Under the pieces are notes generated by a model that saw only the letters and a program-made list of their open reading frames with translations, ran no database searches and was not told the DNA's origin. Below are positions 32,434-39,129 of a stretch of 48,484 nt of DNA, in pieces; the first letter of the stretch is position 1; every line of letters begins with the position of its first letter. The position numbers and the translations under genes were made by a program. The stretch is from ZAX-1 sp046533095 (GTDB lineage Bacteria; Bacillota; Clostridia; Lachnospirales; Lachnospiraceae), in the NCBI GenBank assembly GCA_046533095.1, contig JAJQRA010000027.1:1-48484 (forward strand). The letters run 5' to 3'.

Positions 32434-32518
32434 AAGTGACAAAATTTAGATAAATAGGTGTAAAATCAAAATAAATAGGTGTAAAGTCAAAATAATCATA
32501 AATAAGTGGCAAAATTTA
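32434..32518. repeat. Short tandem repeats
   Basis: AAATAGGTGTAAAATCAAAAT occurs twice in tandem, flanked on both sides by AGTG(A/G)CAAAATTTAGAT. No gene is seen between 32372 and 32586. Confidence 0.7.
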
Positions 32519-32586
32519 GATTCTTGATTGATACAGTAAAACGGTATACATTACAGTCATACGATAAAGCTACAAAATACCCAGTG

Positions 32587-34494
32587 TTATTGGGGCTGCT
32601 GAATCGTTACATCTAATTGTTCGATGCCGGTAATATCCGGTTCAATCATCAGCGAGTAGTTGGTGTAGTAAACGACAAATCCGGGTTTGCTGCCATTTGG
32701 CTTTTTAACATTTTTACGTTCAAGATAGTCAATTTCTACTTTTTCATTGGTTCTGCCTTTCGAATAATAGGCGGCAAGTCGGCCGGCCTCTTCAAATGTC
32801 CTATCCGGAAGCTGCTCGCCGCCTGATTTTACCAGTACATGAGAACCGGGAATACCTTTTGCATGAAACCACCAATCGTTGCCAACGGCAAATTTAAAGG
32901 TGAGTTCATCATTTTGAAAATTATTTTTTCCTATATAAATATGATACCCATCTGACGAAATATAATGAAATGGCCTACTTTTTATTTTTACTTTTTTTCC
33001 AACATTTCGTTTCTTTATATAGCCATATTCCATTAATTCTTCTTTAATTTGCGCTAAATCATCTTCTGATACGGCAATATCCAAAGAGGTGGAAATAGAT
33101 TCCAGATGGAGTATTTCGCTTTTCGTATCTTCAATCCATTGGGAGAGTGCCTCAAATGTCCGTTTCATTTTATTATATTTGTCAAAATATTTTTTCGCAT
33201 TTTCTTTCGGTGACAGCAATGGATCTAAAGGGATGGTGATTGTTTCGTTTGTATAGTAGTTTAGAGCTTCCATTTGTTTGCTTCCATTTAAAATGCCATG
33301 GCCATACGTATGAATCAATTCACCGTATACTTTAAAAATGTCCTTTTTTTCTGTATCTTTTAACTGCTTTGCCTGCAACGCATATTTTTTCCGATTGCGT
33401 TCCAAAACGGTTGCAATGACTTTACGCAAATCAACAGATTTTTGTCGAATTCTTGTATAAATGTTTTTAGATGCATAATATTGCTCTAATACTTGAGAAA
33501 TCGTATCAAATTCTTCTATATGAAATATTTTTACATTTGATGTTTCCATGCTAGATATTCCTGCCTCGGATGTGTTTGAAGCGGATATGCCGGTACTCGA
33601 TGCTTCCATGCTAGATATTCCTGCCCCAGAAGCGTTTGAAGCGGATATGCCGGTACTCGGTGCCTCTGTAGTAAAATCTTGATACTGTGAAAGTAGGATA
33701 GAAGAAAACTCAATTGGTTCTTTTCCTCGACTTATAATAGTTGGGTTAAATTTCCCTTCTTTTATGTCATCCATGAGCCATGAGAAATGATGAAAAAGAT
33801 GCAGTTTTTCATTTTCTGACAATCCGGCACAAGGGATATCGGCATCAATGGATGCCCGATAGCACAGTTCCGATGCAATAAGCGGACTAATACCCGTATA
33901 AGAGTTATATATCGCTTTTAAGATAGATACCGGTTTTGTACACACAAGTGTTATAAATGTCTCTTCGTTGGTTGTGAGAGGATTTCGCTTTTCTAGTGTA
34001 TCCGGAATAAAATAAGCTCTACCCGGCAACACCTCACGTACAGAACTGACGAGTGCCGAAACATGCTTAATACTATCAATGACAGTACCATCTTCCTTGC
34101 AGAAAATGATGTTGCTGTGTTTTCCCATGACTTCTACAACTAGGGTTTTCTTGCGTAAATCGCCCAGTTCATCTAAATGCTCTATTTCAAAATTAATGAT
34201 ACGCTCCATGTGGGGCTGGTCGATAGCAGTGATGCGGCCATTGGCGATATGCTTACGAAGCAGCATACAAAAATTAGGAGCCATCTTTGGGCTTTGTTTA
34301 TTTACGCTTGTCAGATAAATCAAGGGCAATGATGCGCTTGCTGAAAGCACAAGGCGCGTTTGGCCGGAATGCCCCTTTATCGTTAAGAGCAGTTCATCTT
34401 TTTCCGGTTGTGCTATTTTGCTGATTCTTCCGTTTAATATATGTTCATTTAGTTCTTTTACTAAATTTGCAATTACAATTCCATCAAATGCCAT
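32587..34494 (-). CDS. rqcH: Ribosome quality-control factor RqcH (NFACT / Rqc2 family)
   Basis: An NFACT-family protein that binds stalled 50S-peptidyl-tRNA complexes and recruits tRNA-Ala for C-terminal alanine tailing; older annotation is fibronectin-binding protein. The 635-aa protein has the N domain (MAFDGIVIANLVKELNEHIL), MLLRKHIANGRI and VEVMGKHSNIIF, a central coiled coil (VLERNRKKYALQAKQLKD) and the NFACT-R domain (DGYHIYIGKNNFQNDELTFK, then DWWFHAKGIPGSHVLVK). It is about 60 residues longer than usual because of a repeat insertion (TGISASN...GAGISSME) near residues 278-317. AGAGGT precedes the ATG. Confidence 0.93.
   Translation of the reverse strand: MAFDGIVIANLVKELNEHILNGRISKIAQPEKDELLLTIKGHSGQTRLVLSASASLPLIYLTSVNKQSPKMAPNFCMLLRKHIANGRITAIDQPHMERIINFEIEHLDELGDLRKKTLVVEVMGKHSNIIFCKEDGTVIDSIKHVSALVSSVREVLPGRAYFIPDTLEKRNPLTTNEETFITLVCTKPVSILKAIYNSYTGISPLIASELCYRASIDADIPCAGLSENEKLHLFHHFSWLMDDIKEGKFNPTIISRGKEPIEFSSILLSQYQDFTTEAPSTGISASNASGAGISSMEASSTGISASNTSEAGISSMETSNVKIFHIEEFDTISQVLEQYYASKNIYTRIRQKSVDLRKVIATVLERNRKKYALQAKQLKDTEKKDIFKVYGELIHTYGHGILNGSKQMEALNYYTNETITIPLDPLLSPKENAKKYFDKYNKMKRTFEALSQWIEDTKSEILHLESISTSLDIAVSEDDLAQIKEELMEYGYIKKRNVGKKVKIKSRPFHYISSDGYHIYIGKNNFQNDELTFKFAVGNDWWFHAKGIPGSHVLVKSGGEQLPDRTFEEAGRLAAYYSKGRTNEKVEIDYLERKNVKKPNGSKPGFVVYYTNYSLMIEPDITGIEQLDVTIQQPQ
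33544..33663. repeat. In-frame 60-bp duplication inside rqcH
   Basis: Two 60-bp units (offset 60) encode 20-residue Ser/Ala/Gly-rich segments (TGISASN(A/T)S(G/E)AGISSME). Confidence 0.9.
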
Positions 34495-35180
34495 ATTTTA
34501 CCTCTTTCCAAATGAACTGATTTATTCAAAAACTAGTTGTAAAGGCACACCGTTTTATGTTCCTATTTGCTGCTTCATCGGTTCACGCGATTTCCGAATA
34601 AACTTTCAAAGTGATCTGGTATCGTTGCCAGACGAATATCAATTTGTACACATTTAGTTATTATAACAAAAAAAGAGGAAGGGTGGAATAGCATTTTGCG
34701 ATATTTCTTTCGTTTTCGCCCAGCTTGCCAGTCATGGACATGGTACTGCCTGTATCGTAAACCAATATGCCCCCTTCGTTTTTGTGAAACACTGTTTGTG
34801 GTACAAGGAAGTTGGTTCCATAATTTGCATGTTCTTGATGAAAAAAGACAAGATTAGGTGCGAATTTAAATAACAACGAGTGATAATAGCACAGATTCTT
34901 GATGAAGAAAGACAAAATTATGTGTGAATTTAAACAACAATGAGTGATAAAGTGCTGATTCAAAGGTTGCTCTCGCCTTTCTCGCCCTCAATTTTCCCAA
35001 CACACCTCCTTCTCCCACGGTCGTTTCATAAACAATTTCAGAGAAAATATTTGCCATAAAAATCATCCAAATACATAAATATATCAATCATTTAAACAAA
35101 TATTTTTTTAATAAAAATTGATTTGAAATTTAAAAATATACAAAGTGCAAATAAAATCCCCTTTATTTTGTACAAGAATA
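34495..35180. other. Intergenic region without a supported gene; contains a 60-bp duplication
   Basis: A segment starting TTCTTGATGAA(A/G)AAAGACAA is duplicated in tandem (about 34830-34952). Reverse-strand open stretches here lack ribosome sites and conserved features. A TTTATGAAACGACCGTG motif lies on the reverse strand at 35016-35033 and recurs on the + strand at 35181 and 35417. Confidence 0.6.
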
Positions 35181-35199
35181 AATTTATGAAACGGCCGTG
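35181..35199. repeat. 19-bp direct repeat flanking the ISAs1 remnant, left copy
   Basis: AATTTATGAAACGGCCGTG, identical to 35417-35435. Confidence 0.85.
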
Positions 35200-35424
35200 T
35201 GTATTGGATACTTGATGTAGTTTTTGCAGAGGACGAGTGTCGTTTGGAATCTGAAGAATCCAATAAAACGTTGAACTCTTTCAGGAAACTTGCAATTCTC
35301 GTTCATCGAACATATGTCAAATCCAACAAACTGAAAATCAGCGGTAAACAAAGCATTTTAAAGGCTATGCTTGACGAAAACCACCTTCTTCAGATAATCG
35401 GTAGTTTTCATGTGGAAATTTATG
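35199..35424 (+). pseudogene. ISAs1-type transposase C-terminal remnant
   Basis: Encodes YWILDVVFAEDECRLESEES, then LNSFRKLAILVHRTYVKSNK and LKAMLDENHLLQIIGSF. This is the ISAs1-family C terminus (a WxLDVxFxEDxxR motif followed by LRKxAL and LKAxxDxxYLLxxL). No start codon, N-terminal two thirds or inverted repeats are present. It is flanked by a 19-bp direct repeat (35181-35199 and 35417-35435). Confidence 0.75.
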
Positions 35425-35435
35425 AAACGGCCGTG
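35417..35435. repeat. 19-bp direct repeat flanking the ISAs1 remnant, right copy
   Basis: AATTTATGAAACGGCCGTG, identical to 35181-35199; about 27 bp upstream of the first CRISPR repeat. Confidence 0.85.
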
Positions 35436-35461
35436 GTGATTTTAAAAGTTGTATTGACTTC

Positions 35462-35615
35462 GTCGCACCCTATGCGGGTGCGTGGATTGAAACACCATTA
35501 AATATATCTGTAGTTTTTGGCTCTATATGTCGCACCCCATGCGGGTGCGTGGATTGAAACCAAAGAGCCGTGGCGCGGCAGGAAGGAATTTTGACGTCGC
35601 ACCCTATGCGGAAAC
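35462..35615 (+). CRISPR. Orphan type I-C CRISPR array: two full repeats, one deleted repeat, two spacers
   Basis: 32-bp repeats at 35462-35493 and 35529-35560 start GTCGCACCC(T/C)ATGCGGGTGC and end GGATTGAAAC, the type I-C (Cas8c/Dvulg) repeat. The two spacers (35494-35528, 35561-35595) are both 35 nt, the right length for I-C. A third repeat at 35596-35615 keeps the first 16 bases and the final AAAC but has lost 12 bp between. No cas genes occur anywhere in the window. The leader side would be to the left, where a transposase remnant sits. Confidence 0.92.
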
Positions 35616-35639
35616 GGATTACACTGTAATGATATAAAA

Positions 35640-35666
35640 CTGCCAGCAGGGGATACCTACTGGCAG
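35640..35666 (-). terminator. Terminator-like hairpin downstream of the PTS gene
   Basis: CTGCCAG...CTGGCAG stem with a short T-rich run on the reverse strand. It lies 200 bp beyond the PTS stop, so it may serve read-through transcripts. Confidence 0.5.
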
Positions 35667-35807
35667 AAAAAATTCTTATTTTTTAAATTGTCTACTAGAC
35701 TGGAAGCAGTTCAATGGTTTATATAACCCCGATATAATATTTTGTTTTTCCGTGCATGTGTGATATCTTACGATAGGATAGCTTTATCGTCAATTTTCTT
35801 TATAAAA

Positions 35808-35900
35808 AGAACTATAGTTTCATTTTTAAAGCCATCTGCCCCCAAAATTCCTTTCTAAAAAAGAATTGCAGTTTTATTTTAAAGTTATCTGCCCAATTTT
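35808..35900. repeat. 53-bp-offset diverged duplication of the PTS gene 3' end
   Basis: The end of the PTS gene (GCAGTTTTATTTTAAAGTTA, then TCTGCCCAATTTT) is echoed at 35808-35848 (TATAGTTTCATTTTTAAAGC, then CATCTGCCCCCAAAATT). Confidence 0.7.
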
Positions 35901-37883
35901 TTCATTTGCTGAAACTGTTTGGCTGATTTTGTCTAGATGAAAATCGTCAACGATTTCTTGATTTGTAAAAGCAACGATTATGTCAGACTTTTTTCCGGCT
36001 TGCGATAATGCGACCAAATCAACGGTTGCAACTTTATCCCCTTGCTTTAGCAGCTGGCCTTCTTTTACATGAATATGAAAAGGTGCCCCCTTTAATTCTA
36101 CCGTATCAATTCCCATATGTAAAAGCACTTCAAGACCAGAGACTGTTTGAATGCCCAGTGCATGTTTTGTTGGGAAAATGCATGCGACAGTCCCTGCAAC
36201 CGGTGTATAGATGGTGTTGCCTGTTGGCACAATAGCATAGCCGTCCCCCAACATTTTTTCAGAAAATACATCATCTTGAACTTCGGAAATTGGGATTAGT
36301 TTTCCATCTGCTACGCAGAAAGCCTCTATCACTGCACCTTTTGTAAATTGCTTTCCATCTGCTCCGGTTTCAGTTTTTTTTCCGGATACTTGCTTTTGGG
36401 GAACCTGATTGGAACTAGCACTAATACCACCATTTTGGTGAATTTTACTCATTTCGTCAGCTACAAATTGTACTTCTGTTCCAACAATGACTTGAACATT
36501 TGTTGCATCAATGACTTTCATGCCCGGAATCCCTGCTGCCTTAATTCTTGCTTGATCAACTTTGCTTGCATCTCTTACCACCAAGCGTAAGCGTGTTGTA
36601 CAGTTATCAATCGTCTTTATATTTTCTATTCCACCTAAACCTACATAAATTCTAGCAGCTAAAGCAGAGAACTTATTGCTCTTAAAATCATTGCCGAAAT
36701 CATCGGATATTTCGTCATTGCCGTCTTCACGGCCAGGCGTCATCAGATTGAATTTCTTAATCACGAACATGAAAGTAAAGTAGTAGATGATACCTATGAC
36801 TACACCTTGAACCAATAGCATCCATGGCTGATTAGCAATCGGAACGCGTAAACTAAGGACAAAGTCAATGAGCCCTGCACTAAAATTAAATCCTGCCGTC
36901 CAATGAAACGTTGCCGCAATAAATAGTGAGATTCCGGTAAGTGCGGCATGGACAACATATAAAGGCCAAGCCACAAACATGAATGCAAATTCCAACGGTT
37001 CTGTAACCCCGGTAAAAAAGGATGCAAAGGCAGCGGCTATCATGAGGGAAGCAGTTATTTTCCTATTTTCCGACCGGGAACATCTATAAATCGCAAAAGC
37101 CCCCGCAGGCAAACCAAACATCATAACAGGGAAGAAACCCGCCTGATACATACCTGTAATTCCTTTTGTGCCTTCTGCGGCCCAGAATTTACCGATATCA
37201 TTGATCCCTGCAAGGTTAAACCAAAATACATTGTTTAATGCATGATGAAGTCCTGTTGGAATGAGCAGGCGGTTAAAGAAGCCATATAATCCGGCGCCGA
37301 TAGGCCCCATACCGGAAATAAATGAACCAAAGGATACGAGCGCGTTAAATAACGGTGGCCAAATAAAAAGCAGGACTGCTGAAACAGCCAGCATGACTGC
37401 CGCCGTCACAATCGGCACCAGCCTCTTTCCACTAAAGAACGAGAGTGCCATTGGCAATTTAACTTTGCTGAAGCGATGATACATTTCGGCGGCGATCAGG
37501 CCGGAAAGAATTCCGATAAAGACATTGCCGTTCGTAATCTGTTCAAACGCTTTATCAACTTGCGCTATGTCAACTTTTTGAAAATTCGCAACTACATTTG
37601 GAGCAAGCAACTGCATTGGAACCAAGAAAGCAACTAGTCCCGTAAGCCCTGCGGTCCCATCTTTATCTCTCACCATGCCGATTGCCAGCCCAACAGCAAA
37701 TAGAATGCCTAAATTATCTAAAATCGCTTTCCCGGCTTGAATTAAAAATGCCGCCAAGATATTATTTGCACCCCAACCGTTTGGGTCGATCCAATAGCCA
37801 ATCCCCGTAAATAATGCTGCAACTGGCAACGTTGCTACCGGAAGCATCAACGATTTCCCGATTCTTTGCATATATGCTTTCAT
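35874..37883 (-). CDS. PTS EIICBA, N-acetylglucosamine/glucose family (NagE-like)
   Basis: A 669-aa phosphotransferase permease with three fused units in the order IIC-IIB-IIA. IIC (about 1-370) has LIPTGLHHALNNVFWFN, GVTEPLEFAFMF and the end FNLMTPGRED. IIB carries the phosphocysteine C428 in TIDNCTTRLRL. IIA carries the active histidine H589 in LLHMGID. Details in IIC (HAALTGISLF, FNFSAGLIDFVL, PWMLLVQGV) resemble NagE more than PtsG, so GlcNAc is the favoured substrate, with glucose possible. It lies 47 bp downstream of a LicT/BglG-type antiterminator gene that is broken here, so its control may be altered. Confidence 0.9.
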   Translation of the reverse strand: MKAYMQRIGKSLMLPVATLPVAALFTGIGYWIDPNGWGANNILAAFLIQAGKAILDNLGILFAVGLAIGMVRDKDGTAGLTGLVAFLVPMQLLAPNVVANFQKVDIAQVDKAFEQITNGNVFIGILSGLIAAEMYHRFSKVKLPMALSFFSGKRLVPIVTAAVMLAVSAVLLFIWPPLFNALVSFGSFISGMGPIGAGLYGFFNRLLIPTGLHHALNNVFWFNLAGINDIGKFWAAEGTKGITGMYQAGFFPVMMFGLPAGAFAIYRCSRSENRKITASLMIAAAFASFFTGVTEPLEFAFMFVAWPLYVVHAALTGISLFIAATFHWTAGFNFSAGLIDFVLSLRVPIANQPWMLLVQGVVIGIIYYFTFMFVIKKFNLMTPGREDGNDEISDDFGNDFKSNKFSALAARIYVGLGGIENIKTIDNCTTRLRLVVRDASKVDQARIKAAGIPGMKVIDATNVQVIVGTEVQFVADEMSKIHQNGGISASSNQVPQKQVSGKKTETGADGKQFTKGAVIEAFCVADGKLIPISEVQDDVFSEKMLGDGYAIVPTGNTIYTPVAGTVACIFPTKHALGIQTVSGLEVLLHMGIDTVELKGAPFHIHVKEGQLLKQGDKVATVDLVALSQAGKKSDIIVAFTNQEIVDDFHLDKISQTVSANEKIGQITLK

Positions 37884-37911
37884 TTTTTTATCTCCATTCT
37901 TTTATCATTTT

Positions 37912-38740
37912 TTATAACATTTTTAACCGTTCAATATGTATAGCCAAGTAACCTAATTCTTCCGTCAGTACCTGATAGTAGAAATCTTTCATCAGCAATA
38001 CTTGAATTTTTTTGCAATCGTATAGCTTTGCGCGTATTTTTCACGAACCATTGCGACAATCTCATCATTGAGCGAAAAAAATGCTGCTTTTGAAAACGAT
38101 GAATCAGTAGACGCAAATGATGGACAAGCCTAGAATAGCTTAAACTCATATCTTCACTGTGAATATCAATCTCCAATTCTTTTTCGATTAAGCCAATAAT
38201 TTTTGATACAATTGCCACTTCACGAATGCTTTTGCTATTATCCGATCTATAGCTTCTGGCACTATTAATATGAACTGCGATATAGCCGGCTTCATCATAG
38301 CTATATGGAATGTTCAAAGTACGCGTCAAATATTCTACTGCCCACTGGGCAATCGAAAATTCTTCATTATATAAAACTTGAATTTCTTTCAATAATTTGT
38401 TGCGTACAATGATTTTGTTTTGAATATTCTCAGCTGCAAAAGCAATATGGTCACATAAGCCGATGTTGATATGTTCGCTTAATTTTTCATTTAAAACTGC
38501 TTCCGCATGGGTAATAATTTTTTCGGTCGCAAAAAAATACTTAGTATCAATTTGAGATAATAGTAAGGTGAGTTTTTTTTAATCCCTCCGGTTCCATGAC
38601 AAATATTCGTTCCACTTTATATGGAGAAATTAAATCATTGTGCTTTTTATTAAATCCAAGGCCTTTTCCAACTGCTACTTGTTCTTGTCCTTCGTCAAGG
38701 ACAAGAACAGCATTTTGATTTAGTATTTTTTTAACTTCAT
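37912..38740 (-). pseudogene. LicT/BglG-family antiterminator, three homopolymer frameshifts
   Basis: Spliced over three frames, this would be a normal LicT-length protein (about 276 codons). It has the RNA-binding CAT domain (MKLKKILNQNAVLVLDEGQE, then VAVGKGLGFNKKHND), PRD1 (THAEAVLNEKLSEHINIGLC), and PRD2 after GYIAVHINSARSYRS, ending GYLAIHIERLKML. The frame breaks at a run of eight T on the + strand (38573-38580, one extra), at seven A (38075-38081, one short) and at seven T (38017-38023, one short). It is upstream of, and co-directional with, the PTS gene it presumably controlled. Real decay, phase variation or sequencing error in homopolymers are all possible. Confidence 0.85.
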
Positions 38741-38810
38741 ATCTTTGCTAGCTCCATGCTTTACTTCATCTGCAGATGTCGTGTGCTCGCTTTTATGTAA
38801 AAAAGAATAA

Positions 38811-38935
38811 AGAATCCTGCTTGTAGGATTCTCCGCCTGTGGCGGTTGCGTCAGCAACAACTTTCTTATCCGCCGCAGTGCGATCATCCCGGAGGGTTTT
38901 TGTATGATCGGAGCACTTTCCTAATCATACAAAAA
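38811..38935. repeat. Dispersed structured element, copy B
   Basis: The core 38831-38896 is nearly identical to 19725-19790. It is flanked by AGAATCCT-GCTTGT-AGGATTCT (38811-38832) and a long stem (TTTTTGTATGAT with ATCATACAAAAA, closing on GGA...TCC, 38897-38935). Read on the reverse strand, the first stem is followed by a T-rich tract and then the antiterminator gene, so here it lies in that gene's leader. Confidence 0.8.
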
Positions 38936-38936
38936 A

Positions 38937-39007
38937 GGCATGGAAAAATGTCATCTAAGTAAATATACAATCTACTTACTCTTTTTCTTTTGACATTTTT
39001 CCATGCC
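38937..39007. repeat. 71-bp palindromic element with 17-bp perfect arms
   Basis: GGCATGGAAAAATGTCA (38937-38953) pairs perfectly with TGACATTTTTCCATGCC (38991-39007). An inner TAAGTA...TACTTA stem lies in the loop. It directly abuts structured element copy B. It could be a MITE or a strong bidirectional terminator between the antiterminator and kinase genes. Confidence 0.75.
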
Positions 39008-39129
39008 TAGTATTATCCAGTCACATGAAAACGATATTTTTATTAACAAATTTATCATACAGGTATTTGTAAGTATTGTCAATTATTTTATACAAAAAAT
39101 TTATATTTTTTTAGACTGTGCATGTACAT

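Noticed and set aside
32587..34494. Fibronectin-binding adhesin
   Set aside because: NFACT domains with the DWWFHAKGIPGSHV motif and no secretion signal indicate the cytosolic ribosome-rescue factor RqcH.
34866..35087. Reverse-strand frame starting near MANIFSEIVYETTVGEGG
   Set aside because: There is a plausible start codon but no ribosome site and no recognised family, and its end runs into a 60-bp intergenic duplication. It may be a remnant but cannot be supported.
35430..35501. Extension of the ISAs1 remnant reading frame into SHPMRVRGLKHH
   Set aside because: This is translation of the CRISPR repeat, a well-known false peptide; the transposase similarity ends near 35424.
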